DNA of 64,000 nt from Sorex araneus (taxonomy: Eukaryota; Chordata; Mammalia; Eulipotyphla; Soricidae). Under the pieces are notes generated by a model that worked only from the letters and a program-made list of their open reading frames with translations, was not told the DNA's origin and made no database searches. Made by a program: the position numbers and the translations under genes. The stretch covers positions 377,501,034-377,565,033 of the forward strand of contig NC_073303.1 of assembly GCF_027595985.1 (NCBI RefSeq), written 5' to 3'. Every line of letters begins with the position of its first letter. Position 1 is the stretch's first letter. This document shows, one piece after another, positions 11,838-23,582 of this stretch.

Positions 11838-11993
11838 TCACTGTCATTCCATTGCTCATCGATTTGCCAGGCTCTGCCATGCGGGTGGAATACTCTTGGT
11901 AGCTTGTTGGGCTCTCCGAGAGGGATGGAGGAATCGAACCCTGGTCGGCCGCGTGCAAGGCAAATGCCCTACCCACTGTGCTATCGCTCCCTT
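11838..11993 (-). mobile_element. RTE-tailed tRNA SINE, antisense, internally deleted
   Basis: From left: RTE-type tail (cactgtcattccattgctca), directly joined to the core at ccaggctctgccatgcggg, then the head with the B-box complement gaatcgaaccctgg and ctatcgctcc. About 80 bases of the usual core and tail are missing between cgatttg and ccaggctc. Confidence 0.88.
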
Positions 11994-11999
11994 TATATA

Positions 12000-12545
12000 T
12001 CACGAATCACGAATCACGAAAACCCCATTAATCATTGATTTCTCGAGCGGGCTCAGTAACTTCTCCATTTGTCCTTTCACTGAGATCTTAGAAGTCTCTC
12101 TCGACTAGGCCCTCCCAACAATGTCACACTGGGGGCTCTTCCAGGTCAGGGGAATGAGATCCAGCTTGTTACTGGATTTAGCATATGAATACACCATGGG
12201 AAGCTTGCAAGGCTGTTCCATCTGGGCAGAAAATTCTCAGAAGATTGCCAGTTTCTCCCAGAGAGAGAAGTAGGCTACAAGATATCTCGGGAGCTTGCTT
12301 TTAAGTCTCTGGGTGCTGACTGTTGATGGAATTACACACACCTGGGTTCCTCTGCCGATACCTTCATGCGTGAGGCCTGTCCGAACATGTGGAGAGGGGC
12401 CTTGAGCATGACCGTAGCTAGGTTCCGGTGGTCTTCGGCCGCTGGGAGCTCTGCTCAGGGTGGGGAGGGAAGCTGGAGCCCATCCCCTCCAAGGAGCACC
12501 GGGGGAAGACAGCCAGGCATGCGAGCAAGAGACTCTCTGCTCCCC
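12000..12545 (-). mobile_element. Long RTE-derived element, copy 2
   Basis: Aligns end to end with 5533-6112. The 3' tail is a TCACGAA heptamer repeat (12000-12020) followed by the complement of the RTE 3' end (ttctcgagcgggctcagtaa). The 5' module ends near gagactctctgctccc, beside a (TA)n run. There is no coding frame of note. It lies inside the split L1, so it inserted later than that L1. Confidence 0.8.

Positions 12546-12547
<2 letters not shown>

Positions 12548-12584
<37 letters not shown>
12548..12584. repeat. (TA)n microsatellite
   Basis: Pure TA run abutting the 5' end of the RTE-derived element. Confidence 0.93.
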
Positions 12585-12586
<2 letters not shown>

Positions 12587-13053
12587 GTTAGAAGAGTAAT
12601 ATGCATGGCCAGGAAGCAGGGGTTAGGAGGACTGATCAATGGTTGGAACTAACCATAAGTGTCTGGGGGGCTGAGGGTAGGCAAGATAGAGAAGAGACCA
12701 ATATGACAATAATAGCTGGGAATAATCATGCTAAACAAGATCTGAGGGTTAAAAGCAGGTAAAGTGGTATTCTTGATAACCTTTCAGTATCAATATTGTG
12801 ATACTGAAAGAGACAGAGAGAGACAGAGGAAGAGAGAGAGAAGAAGAAGAAAACCACCTGCATAGAGGCAGACAGGGGGTGGGGGTGGGGGTGATGGGAG
12901 GGCACCTGGGGACACTGGTGCTGGGACATGTACACTGGCGGAGGGATGGGTGTTGGAACACTGTACAACTGAAATCCAATCACGAACAGCTTTGTAAGGG
13001 TCTGTCTCACAGTGATTCAATACAAATGTTTTTTTTAAAAAAAAGGTTTCTAG

Positions 13054-13465
13054 GAGAACTTAGACTGAAGAACCCATGCAAGTTGGAGCCACATGCATTA
13101 ATCATGCATGAGGAAGGCCAGCCAAGGTGCGACCTTTATCAGATCATGCGAGAGAGATGAAGGCTGGGGTCAGAGAGACACGGATGATCCAGTTATAGCA
13201 TCCCTGAAAGGAAATTGGGCTTATACATGGTGGGAATTGTTTAAAGGAACCTGTTTTGCCTGACAGAGATTGAAAGATTGGCTTAATCTCCCTAGATCCC
13301 GGTAAATGGTGGGGGCTCGAAGGGTGATGACGGGAAATCCTGGGCCTTATTCTCTGTGCACCTGATTTCATGCAAGTAGACTTTTGACACTAGAATGAAT
13401 AAATCTACATTACATCCTGCAATGGATGCCTTGCATATAGAATGAACTCAATAAATATGTATTGA
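13054..13465. other. Unique DNA, nothing recognised
   Basis: No repeat or exon recognised between the two L1 pieces. Confidence 0.35.
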
Positions 13466-13469
13466 GTTT

Positions 13470-14238
13470 GTCCTTAAAGGATTTTAAAAATGCAGAGAAT
13501 TCTACACTGTATTCCAAGTGTGAATATAGATTAAAAGCAATCAAAACCAAGATGTGGTTCAGAAAACTGTACGGAGATTTCCCAATAAACCAAAGATTAA
13601 GCTGCCATATGACTCGACAATTCCACTGCTGGGTACCAACACCCGGGATGAAGAAACGTTTCTTTCAAAAGGACAAATGCGCACTCAAGCTCGTGGCAGC
13701 AGTTAGTACAATAGCAAGCTGTTGAACAATAGATGGGTGGATTAGGAAGCTCTGGTACATAAACACCATGGAATCTCACTCACTATAAAGAATTATAAAA
13801 TGAGACAATTGTGGCAGCTTGAACAGAACTGAAAGACGGCATATTAGGTGAAGTAAACCGGAGGAATAAGAGCAAATACAGAATGATTTCACTTCTCTGT
13901 GATATATAAACTGGCGGAGGCATGCAATGCAAAGGGCTGGTGCTTACAATGAGAACAACATGAAAAGAAGTTAGGCTGAAAGTAAGAAGAGGCAGATGGG
14001 AAGGGGTCCAAGAGTGTGGGTCCGTTGGAGCTGTGGAGGGGGTAAAGCTCTATATCCCAACAGAGTCAACAGCAGTAAAAGCAGGGCTTCCAAACCACAA
14101 GGACCAAACTTACAAATGTGCCTGTCGGAGAGGCAGGCCAGGAGGGTCAGCAGGAAACACTGGTGGAGGGATTAGTTTGGGAGCAGGGTGTGCCTAGAAC
14201 TCAACTGTAGATAACTTTGCAAATCATGGTGTCTTAAT
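13470..14238 (+). mobile_element. L1 3' end with ORF2 remnant
   Basis: 13470-13960 follows the ordinary mammalian L1 ORF2 end/3' region: aagattaagctgccatatga, then attccactgctgggta, then tagtacaatagcaagctg and acaccatggaatctcact. 13960-14238 is the 3' UTR with cactggtggagggattag and aactttgcaaatcatggtg. This ties the poly(A)-tailed actggtggaggga repeats of the window to L1. The frame is broken. Its tail (tcttaataaaaataatt) is split by the SINE that follows. Confidence 0.8.
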
Positions 14239-14492
14239 GACTGTATCACTGTCATCTCATTGCTTATTGATTTGCTCGAGCAGGCACCAGTCACGTATCC
14301 ATTGTGAGACTTGTTGGTACTGTTTTTGGCATATCAAATACGCCACAGGGAGCTTGCCAGGCTCTGCCGTGCAGGCAAGGGCAAGATACTCTCAGTAATT
14401 TGCTGGGCTCTCCGAGAGGGGCAGAGGAATCAAACCCAGGTCAGCCACGTGCAAGGCAAATGCCCTACCTGCTGTGCTATCGCTCCAGCCCC
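14239..14492 (-). mobile_element. RTE-tailed tRNA SINE, antisense
   Basis: Full layout: RTE tail (ctgtatcactgtcatctcat), core, B-box complement, and head ending ctatcgctccagcccc. It sits in the 3' end of an L1 with short duplicates tcttaat at 14232-14238 and 14493-14499. It is therefore younger than that L1. Confidence 0.9.
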
Positions 14493-14499
14493 TCTTAAT

Positions 14500-15069
14500 A
14501 AAAATAATTAAAAATGTTAAGATTGGTCCTGAAGGCCCCTGCGAGACCATGCAGCTCCCAGCGGATGCCCCATTAGGAGGCATAGGTATTCTAGATCTCT
14601 GTATGTAGGCAGGAGGGGCGGGTTCTATTCTCACCTCCTGGTGCTGTGGCAACTCATTTTTCTGCAGTTGCTAACTCTCCTATTGGCTCCAGAAACCTCG
14701 ACCTGCTGCAGGACGGGCTGTCACTGCACCTGCTCCCCTCACGGACTCTCTTGGTGTTATAACCAGAGGGAACTCCAGCGGGGAAGACAGGGCCGAGGAG
14801 CTCTGGCTCTTTGATTTTCAAACTGTGCGTGTATTTCCACTCATGCCGAGAAAGCTCCAAACTAGCTGACTGTGGCCCCCTTCCACCTTATTCAGACGGG
14901 TGTGCCTCTAGAGGATACACCGCTCCTTCAGACCTAACCCTGGCCTGGGGTCCCACCGCAGGGAAATATCACTGGCCGTCTTGATTTAAGTCTGCACTCT
15001 GAGTCTGTGCTTGGGAGGGCGGGTCTCCCCATGGGTCCCCGAGCAGCCGTGCTTGCCCTTCATGCCCAG
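14500..15069. other. Unique DNA
   Basis: Apart from the last bases of the L1 tail (to about 14520), nothing was recognised. Confidence 0.35.
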
Positions 15070-15235
15070 AGATGCCTTTCTGCTTCGCTGGTGGGGTTTA
15101 GCCAGGACACCCCGCTCTGGGGGCTTCTCCCTGGACACACGAAGTGCATGGTGGACCCTGAGCTGCTGGAGGTTGAACCAGGGTGAGCTGCCTTCAAGGC
15201 GGGTAACTTAACCCCTTTTCTAGTCTTCCGGCCAC
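15070..15235 (-). mobile_element. Old poly(A) SINE, antisense
   Basis: Worn copy recognised from gagctgctggaggttgaacc (B-box complement region) and the head complement cttaacccc...cttccggcca. Divergence is high. Confidence 0.5.
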
Positions 15236-15789
15236 TCAAACAACGATCCTAGATTTTTATATAGGTTCTGCCTGACAAGAACGAAGTGCCCGCTCCCAGC
15301 ACACCTGGGCTCCACTCTCCTTTCCAGGGATCTAGTGTTCTCGCGCCTGCCCGCATTGTCAAGAATCCCGTCTGTTTCAGGAAGACGGAGCCCCGTGGGC
15401 TTGGCAGGGCTGGAACCAGGGCTCAACACCCAGCGCGGCGCAGGGAAGCTGCTCCCGCTTTAGCTCACCATCTGGGGCTCCGTTCGCACAGGCTCGAGGG
15501 CTGGAATAGACTCCGGGACAGCTGGTTCAGGTGCAGTTCCACAGAGCTTGTCTTGGAGAGCGCGCAGCCAGCCATGACACAGATAACTCCTCAGCGGGCT
15601 CGACTGCGTCCTCCCTGCTACACGACTCCTCAGCCTGCGCCTTCTGCGCCCCCCACACTCGCTCTTCTCTTGGGTGTCCAGACCACACGTGGCACCTTCT
15701 CCTTGCCTCCTTCAGAGGCACTCGGGGTGTAGTCTACAAGAGACAGGAAATGTCAGGGAGGGGCTTTCCATACAAAATAATTCTCTTTA
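15236..15789. other. GC-richer unique DNA
   Basis: Open frames on both strands (for example 15286-15732 plus and 15527-15721 minus) shadow each other and lack recognisable domains. CpGs are present but not dense enough to call an island by eye. Confidence 0.35.
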
Positions 15790-15958
15790 TTTTTTTTCTT
15801 TTTGGGTCACACCGGGCAATGCACAGGGGTTACTCCTGGCTCTGCACTCAGGAATCACCCCTGGCGGTGCTCAGGGGACCATATGAGATGCTGGAAATCA
15901 AACGCAGCTCAGCCGCGTGCAAGGCAAATGCCCTACCCACTGTACTATTGCTCCAGCC
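15790..15958 (-). mobile_element. Poly(A) SINE, antisense
   Basis: T-rich tail, tttttgggtcacaccgggca, body, and head ending ctattgctccagcccc. Short flanking duplicates of tctcttta suggest a TSD. A moderately young copy. Confidence 0.9.
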
Positions 15959-15959
15959 C

Positions 15960-18437
15960 CCCTCTCTTTAATTTTTGAAATATAAATAAACTTTATTGGA
16001 GGATGGATTGACATGATGGGGACGAGCAGGGGGATATTGGGAGCCTCTCCAAGTCTGATGGAAGAATCATCATCACCTAAAGGACATGGATGTAAAGCAA
16101 AGAGGGGACTCCAGCCTGGAATGCCAAACAGAAAATGGAGAAGAAGCAACGCCACAAACATGCAGAACTTCAGGGCCCAAGAACAGAGAAGTGGACCGGT
16201 TACTGGAAATGACAAAATACAAGAAACAGACGGTTTCTGAGTGATAGATTAGTATATTAATAAAGGCTTGAGTTAGAATTCCAAAGGCTCAGGGAGGGAG
16301 TGCCGCAGGGAGGAAGCTGGCTGGCGTGTCTGTCCCATCTGAATCCCGGGCTCCATCTGCAGTAATTCCAAAGTGCAGAGCCAGGAGTAACCCCTGAGCA
16401 CTTCCAAATGTTTTCGCATCAGTTATTCTCCCTGAAACATAACAACAGGAAGTTGATCTCAATGTAGAAAGTGGAAAAGAATGGAAATTATTCTCTGAAC
16501 GGTGTATATTGGTTGGGGCCAATTCTTTAGGAACCAGATATGCACCACACAAATTAGCCGTGTAAGTATGACAGGAAAAGGACTGGAGCTGTCAACTGCA
16601 CATTGCTGATGTGATGCCATTCCTGCTTCATACATGAGTTATTTTGCATATTTTAGACTACTTCAGACTGACAAGTCTTTAAGACACGTGGAAATATTAT
16701 CTGCATGGTTGTCCTGGATAATCATTTCATTGACTATTGAGCAGTTGGAAGTAAGATTGTTAGGGCAGAGGATTCAAATTCTGTAACTTGATCCTCAAGA
16801 GTATCCTATAGGTATGTGGGTTTATGTCCTTTGAACTCAGCCGTCTTATTACCTTATCTTTTGAGACATAGAAGCAAAGATTGCCTGGAGAGAGAGTCAT
16901 GCCCTCTTGCCCGCCCAGGGAGGGACGAACTCTCACCCAAACTGTGCAAATGTTTAAGCTGAGGAAGGGTTTTGTGGCCTCTATCAACGTAATTTCATGC
17001 AGATTCAGATTGGTGTCTGAACACTGAATAATTCATTTGAAACTTACATAAATGTATTTCCATTTATGCTGAATTGTGCTCATTTAGGTTAAGTTAGGTT
17101 TTGGTCTTGATCCCTTTAAAAGATACTCTTATTAAATTAAGCCTAGAGTGTGATTTTAAAATGGACCTGTTCTTCCACAAGAAAAGATTTGCAGTATTAT
17201 TCTTTGGCTTTGGGTTTAGCCAGATTACTTGATTCAGATGGTTAAAAGTGGTCAACTGGACCATTACTTTATAGTCATCCGATATAGACTGTAAACCACA
17301 AATAAGGCCATTGATTCCTGAAGCATAAATGAAAAAAAAAAACTTCATTTCAAGAAGTGAGCTTCGCATTATTTTAAAATACATCCTGATTTCCACATTT
17401 TAAAGGTCTGGATTGAGAAATAATTCACGTACCAAGAAATTCACCCTTTATAATGCATACAACTCCATGGTGGGGTGCATTTAAAGGGTTGTAGAAGCAC
17501 CAAAATGGAAGAAAACTCCACTTTAGTTTTTTCCTCGCCAAACCTAGTTCTTTTCAGATGTCACTCTCCATTACACTAAGTCTTGGAACTTTGTTTCCAG
17601 AGGCTTCCTATCCATCACCTTTCACACTAGACAAATCATATGTGAGGACTTCTGTGTTTCACTTTCATCTTTTAGCGTGATGTTCCCTCACTTGATTTAC
17701 ACTAAGGGTAAGCCTATGAACACCTCCGACCAGAAATCACTTCGATCATTGCAACATGACAATATGACAATATGTGGGTAGACTCCACTGTTTGATCCAC
17801 CACCAGTGGACGGTCATTTGGGTGATTTCCAGTTTTAGGCTAAATATTTCAGTATCTTAAACAATTGCATTTTCAAGATTCTCAAAGGCACTGTCGCCTT
17901 GCACACTGATGTGTGAGGATCTGCCTGGCGTCCTCACTCCGACACAGCAGCGGGAAACCACACGACTAAAGGCGCCTGCCATGCCTCCTCTCCAGGTATG
18001 TTCCCAGACACACTTCCAGTCCCCCTCACACTCGGGGGCATCCAGTGGAAGGAGGGAATGGAAGAAACACACCCCAAAGTTGATGCCAAGACCCCTTAGC
18101 ATGGTAGTTAGGAAACCTGCTTCTATTTTCAAATCACCCTTGAAGATCAGGGAAATGAGCCTGGTCTTAATTTTCTCTGTAGTCAGGGCTGTATTCTTGC
18201 CGAGCAGCCTGACCTGAGACGCCAGAAAGGACAGACTACTCTAATGGAAACGTGCACTGAGCAAACCCAAATACAGCCCCTCCCCCCACCGAGCTGACCA
18301 AACTCCCATCACTGGGCACCAGGTATCTCCCAGGCTCAGCTCTTCAGTTGTTTTCCTGGCCAGTATTTTCTCTCACCCAGGAATGGAATTTTTTACAAAC
18401 ACACAGTAACTGTTGAGTTTAGTTACTCCACTCAGTT
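15960..18437. other. Mostly unique DNA
   Basis: A poly(A) SINE 3' fragment on the plus strand lies at about 16370-16412 (gtgcagagccaggagtaacc). The rest shows no recognised exon, RNA gene or repeat. The frame at 17857-18217 on both strands has no motif. Confidence 0.4.
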
Positions 18438-18600
18438 TTTGTGGCTGAAGAGATAGTTCAGAGGTTAAGGCAAATGCTCTGCTTGCCACAGACATTAGTT
18501 CATTTTTCTGCACCACTCACTCACCCAGAGTCACTGATGCAGTCTCTGAGGCCCCCAAACACTGCCAGGGTGACCATGAAAAAACCCAAAACCACAGGCC
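18438..18600 (+). mobile_element. Old poly(A) SINE
   Basis: Head gtggctgaagagatagttca, then gttaaggcaaatgctctgct, then a worn body with actgccagggtgaccatgaa and an A-rich end. Confidence 0.65.
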
Positions 18601-18714
18601 CATGTATCATGGCATCTTTGAGCTCTTGCATTGATCCCAGTTGGCCAGGGAATTAATTGCTGGGAGGGACCTCTGTTCTGTGTCTCCTGAGAACCAAAAG
18701 GAGCCCCACCCAGT

Positions 18715-19205
18715 TACTTCCTCCCTCCTCCCCTCCCTCCCTCCCTCCCTCCCTCCCTCCCTCCCTTCCTTCCTTCCTTCTTTCCTTCCTTCCTTCCTTC
18801 CTTCCTTCCTTCCTTCCTTCCTTCCTTCCTTCCTTCCTTCCTTCCTTGCTTCCTCCCTCCCTCCCTTCCTCCCTCCCTCTCTCCCTCTCTTCCTTCCTTC
18901 TTTCCTTCCTTCCTTCCTTCCTTCCTTCCTTCCTTCCTTCCTTCCTTCCTTCCTTCCTTCCTTCCTTCCTTCCTTCCTTCCTTCCTCCCTTCCTTCCTTC
19001 CTTCCTTCCTGCCTTCCTCCCTTTCTTCCTTCCTTCCTTCCTTCCTTCCTTCCTTCCTTCCTTCCTTCCTTCCTTCCTTCCTTCCTTCCTTCCTCCCTTT
19101 CTTACTTCCTTCCTCCCTCTCTTCCTTCCTTCCTTTCTCCCTTCCTCCTTCCCTCCATTCCTTCCTTCATTCATTTATTTCTTCCTTTCTTCTTTCCTTC
19201 TTTCC
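18715..19205. repeat. Long (TTCC)n polypyrimidine tract
   Basis: About 490 bases of nearly pure pyrimidine, mainly TTCC with TCCC and CCCT runs at the left edge and a few single-base interruptions (one G near 18848 and one near 19012). The open frames over it on both strands (serine/leucine/proline or glycine/arginine/lysine rich) are translation artefacts. It follows an old SINE, which may have seeded it. Confidence 0.97.
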
Positions 19206-19670
19206 TATCATGTGTTTGTGTATCATTTTTATAACCCATCCCCCTTTTATCTCCTCAGAACAAGTTTTTTAAAACTTTCTATCAGACACTGTGTGAAGGC
19301 AGCTCCTACTATGTTCTAGTTGTTTCTGGTTTTCTGGAGCTCTGTATCTATAAAAAGGAAGTGACACGTGTGGTCACACAGCTTCTCTGTGTGCAGAAAT
19401 AAAGGAGCACAGAACAGCTGAATGAGATGGATTTACATTGAAATTTGTGAGAATAAAGGATTTTATCTGCCTTTTATTCCCAACATGCAGAGAAGTATGG
19501 TGATAACCGGTAGAAACAAGACATAGGTTTTAACACATTGAACAGAAAAAAGTATAGAACACAATGGCTAAATACAAGAAAAATGTTTTTCTCATCTGTA
19601 ACATGAATCTTAATATATAATTTATATTATATATAATATATTTAATTATATATTTATATATGCAGATATG
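19206..19670. other. Unique AT-rich DNA
   Basis: Nothing recognised. A short TATA-rich palindromic run lies near 19612-19660, just before the SINE. Confidence 0.4.
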
Positions 19671-19915
19671 GACTGGAACGATAGCACAGCAGGTAGGGAG
19701 TTTGCCTTGCATGTGGCTAACCCGGGTTTGATTCCTCCGTCCCTCTTGGAGAGCCCAGCAAGCCACCGAGAGTATCCCACCTGCACAGCAGAGGCTGGCA
19801 AACTACCCGTGGTGTATTCAATACGCCAAAAACAACCAGTCTCATAATGGAGATGTTACTGGTGCATGCTTGACCAAGTCGATGAGCAACGGGATGTCAG
19901 TGATACAGTAACAGT
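19671..19915 (+). mobile_element. RTE-tailed tRNA SINE
   Basis: Head gactggaacgatagcacagc, B box cgggtttgattcc, core ccctcttggagagcccagca, and RTE tail gagatgttactggtgc followed by gatgagcaacgggatgtcag. Complete layout. No clear TSD. Confidence 0.92.
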
Positions 19916-21094
19916 GAACATGAATTTAGATGTCAGTAATTCAAGTCTAATAGCGAGGTCCCAGGATTATAGAGGACCAAGATGTGGTTGTACCATCCAA
20001 CAATTTCACCTTTCACTTTCATATTTCAGGTCAACTTGTGGCATGGAATGACTGCTGGTGTTTAAATCATGTTATCTATCTCCTCAGCGTAGGGTTGTTG
20101 AAGAAAGAGCAAGAAGCAACATACACCATACATGGTTTAGGATCTTCTATACTCATCTTTCTTTATTCACTGACAATGAATTAGCTAAAATGTAGTCATC
20201 TTTTCTTGGTGTTTTGTTAAAACAAAAAGGAATATATTTCCTTATCTTCCACATCTTTCCAGAGTTAAACCTTCATTTTACTGCTAGCGGGGGAGAGGAG
20301 AACCTGACTGGTCAGACTCTGCCGGGGGCTCATATCCCCATCTCCACTCCAACCCAGAAGCCATCTCGCCACTCAAGGAATAAGCCTTTGGACTGTTAAT
20401 TGAAACAATGCTGACAAGGCATCTGTATCCATATGCACCCGCTGGTGCGAAAGGGGTTCATGTTTCATCTTTGGGGACAGAGAACATTGGCCTGGAGAGA
20501 GGGCAGCAGGGTAGATTATTGTCAACAGTGCCTAACCAGAAGTGAGAAAACACCAAGAAAGTCTCAAAAAAATGCTGCGAGCTCAACAGTAAGACAAAGA
20601 CACTGTGAAAGAAGATGAGGAAATCTGTTATCAAGGTCAGACAAGGCTCCCGCTCCGGTCATCTGAGCATTATAGTCACACACTGGTGAGGCTTGTGATC
20701 TCCACTGCCTTTATGGAACCTCATCCTAGCAACCCCCAAGGGCAGGGGTCACCTTCATTTTTCAATCAGAGAAAAAATATGCTTAATGAGTTAAATAGGT
20801 ATACCACTGAACATATATGGCACTATATTATTTGAATATATAATACAAAATTAAAAAATATATAATGGGGCTGAAAACTAATAATTCAGAGTGTATGCAT
20901 CCTTCTGGGAACCCCTTGCCACCACCACCCTGACCCCCAATACAACAATGGATGATCTCACCAAATCCTTAGTTGGCCTCAGATATTTTTTAACTAGTAA
21001 ACCTTGGGTAAAAGCATTGTGAATAATGAAATAATCAACAGTTGATGGGTTAAGTACAACTGTGGTAAATATTGAGACAGTGATGATAACATTT
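19916..21094. other. Unique DNA, nothing recognised
   Basis: No repeat or exon recognised. Short frames lack motifs. Confidence 0.35.
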
Positions 21095-21108
21095 AAGAAA
21101 ATAATGTT

Positions 21109-21293
21109 GGGGCTGGAGTGATAGTACAGTGGGTAGGGCGTTTGCCTTGCACTCGGCTGACCCGGGTTCCATTCCCAGCATCTCATATGGTCCCTTGAGC
21201 ACTGCCAGGAGTAATTACTAAGCGTAGAGCCAGGAGTAACCTCTGAGCATTGCCCACTGTGACCCAAAAAGCGAAAACTAAATAAAGAAAGAA
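21109..21293 (+). mobile_element. Poly(A) SINE with TSD
   Basis: Starts ggggctggagtgatagtaca, B box gggttccattcc, body with catatggtcccttgagcact, and an AAATAAAGAAAG tail. Flanks aagaaaataatgtt (21095-21108) and aagaaaaataatgtt (about 21293-21307) form the TSD. Confidence 0.93.
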
Positions 21294-21369
21294 AGAAAAA
21301 TAATGTTTTAGGGAACAATGGAAGAATGGGCTTTCTTACTGATGAAGTTGTCCCTAGCAAAAATGATCA

Positions 21370-21525
21370 TTGAGGACTGAAGAGACAGCATGGCTGGTCG
21401 GTGTTTGCTGACCCTGGTTTGATCCCCAGGATCCCATATGGTCCTCTGCGCCCTGCCAGGACCTATCCTGGAGTGTAGAACCAGGAGTATTCCCTCAGCA
21501 CCACTGGTGTGGCCCCCCAAACAAG
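21370..21525 (+). mobile_element. Old poly(A) SINE
   Basis: Head remnant ggactgaagagacagcatgg, B-box-like ggtttgatcccc, body catatggtcctctgcgccct, and end gtgtggccccccaaac. More diverged than the copy just upstream. Confidence 0.75.
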
Positions 21526-23253
21526 ATATAAAATGAGCAGTGAGCATATTTCACATACTTGGGCTATGATTCTCTGAAGGAACCCCTGAATGTAATAATG
21601 TCTCGTATTGGGTCACCCCTGAACGTGCACTGGGGAACACGCAGGTCTGCATCAAACCAGGGTTGGTATTTGATGGACAGCCTCGACTTCTATCCTGTCT
21701 TACCTCTGCAGCAATGCGTTAATATTTTTAACTGTGGGCACTTGGCTCCCTTCGTTCGTCATCAGTCTAAAAGCAACATTCATTCTGCACATCTGAAACT
21801 CTTTGCCCCTTAAAAGAAACACCCCATTCCCGCCCCTGGCAACCACTCTTTCCCAGGCTGCATGCATCTTTGGGGAGTCTCAAATAGGTTGGTCTTTAAA
21901 AAATAGAATACTGTGCAAAGTGCAACAGCATGAGAGATCCTCGTCCCTGGCTTTTGCAGTTGTGTGAGGCGTGTGCTGGGAAGCTGGGTGGTGGGAGGGA
22001 GAGGTAAACACGGGAATATACTCACAGAGAGATGGATGGATCCTTGGGATCCATCAAAGTCGATGCATTGACTCTCATCTTTCATCATAAATTCCTCATG
22101 TCTGCCATGAAACGCAGAGCCATTATTAATATCGAATGTTTATGAGTTTCTGGAAGGTGAGGATGGATCTTGGTAAACACGGAGCTATTTCATCATACAA
22201 CCATGCATGATATTGATTTATTTTTAAATTCTCGAGAAAGTTCAGGACAGTGATAAAACTTACTTCACCAAGAAATATAAAGGTAAGGTTTGTTTTCCTT
22301 GAAGAACTCATCAAGATTTATTAGAAATCATTTCTACAAAACAACATTCAAGGCAAGAAACACAACCTTTGCCAAATATGAACAAAAGTAAAAAGCCTAA
22401 TGAACTAGAACTCATTTTCCTGATCAAGCCATCTTTCCTCTGGTCACTTTTTTAATTATGTCCCATCCATCTGTCTCCCCAGTTCATTTTCTCCCCCTCA
22501 GTGTAAGAGAACATGTGCAGACCACACTAATGCACTGAAATGAACTGTGGAAACAATTCTGCTTTTGCAGTCTCTCGTTCAGCTTTCCCGGGGCGATAAC
22601 CTGCCGTTAGTTAGAGAAAACAACATTCTTTTGATTCTGAACTTCAATTCACACGTCCCACCTAAAGTTCAAGGACTGTATTTTGGTGTTTTTAATGCTA
22701 GATAGACTTTAAAGAGATACCCCGAGGAAGAGTAATTACTGTAGAATTGATTCTGCTCTTCAAGTTGGATTCTCACTTTGGAGAAACAATTAAAGTTTCC
22801 CCGCATCTGGGCCTCAGCTCCGGGAATAACTGGGCATCAGGATTCTCCGGCTCTACCGCAGAGCTGAGGCTGGGACGGGCAGAGATCAGTTGCCAGGAAA
22901 GGTCCCTTTCTCCTTGATCCAGGGATTCCTGGGGATGCTCTGGACCGCCAGGCATCACAGGAAGGCGTGAGCGCGCCCACGCGCTTCCAGCTTAGTCCCG
23001 TGTTCCCTCGTGAAGCAGCGCAGGTGCTTGCGATCCATCCCTGCTCATCTCATGCCCGGCAGTGCCCGAGCAAGGGAGAGTGAGCAGTGCCCGGGAAGCA
23101 GCCGCAGACCATGTTTGGCACAGGCCAGGAGGGAAACGGAGATGTCAGGGCTCCCCGCCTCCGTTCTGGAGAGATGAGCCTTGGATTCTGTTGTTGGGGT
23201 CATTGATTCTTCTTGGGATTCTTGGGCGACCTGTTTTGTAAACAAACATTCCT
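21526..23253. other. Unique DNA, nothing recognised
   Basis: No repeat was recognised. CpG-containing DNA at about 22900-23100 has overlapping short frames on the minus strand with no motif. Confidence 0.35.
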
Positions 23254-23267
23254 AGGAATAACATCTT

Positions 23268-23509
23268 CACTGTCACTGTCACTGTCATCCCATTGCTCAT
23301 AGATTTGCTCGAATGGGCACCGGTAACATCTCCATGTGAGACTTATTGTTACTGTTTTTGGCATATTGAATACGCCACGGGGAGCTTGCCAGGCTCTGCC
23401 AAGATACTCTCAGTAGCTTGCCGGGCTCTCCGAGAGGGTCGGAGGAATCGAACCCGGGTCAGCTGCGTACAAGGCTACCGCCTTACTCGCTGTGCTATCA
23501 CTCCAGCCC
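23268..23509 (-). mobile_element. RTE-tailed tRNA SINE, antisense, with TSD
   Basis: RTE tail (cactgtcactgtcatcccat), core, B-box complement gaatcgaacccggg, and head ending tatcactccagccc. Flanked by aggaataacatctt at 23254-23267 and 23510-23523, an exact 14-base TSD. The core lacks about 15 bases between gctctgcc and aagatactc. Confidence 0.95.
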
Positions 23510-23582
23510 AGGAATAACATCTTAGTGTATATAAATGTATGTGTACACACGTTATTTCTTCAACAGATCAACGTATTATAAT

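Larger units (their letters stand above)
11682..13040 (+). mobile_element. 5'-truncated L1, split by later insertions
   Basis: The 5' piece (11682-11760) matches the end of mammalian L1 ORF2/3' region: catggagagtatcatgctga followed by gtgaaatgagtct. The 3' piece (about 12606-13040) has the family 3' UTR with a GA tract, a G-rich tract at 12876-12910, and a gattcaatacaaa end plus A-rich tail. The 13-base aaaaggtttctag occurs at 11669-11681 and again at 13041-13053, right after the A-tail, and fits a TSD for the whole unit. The DNA between holds a TA repeat, a SINE and an RTE derivative. Confidence 0.68.

Noticed and set aside
18641-19319. Open frames of 173-220 codons on both strands
   Set aside because: They are translations of the TTCC repeat; a tetranucleotide without stops is open in every frame.
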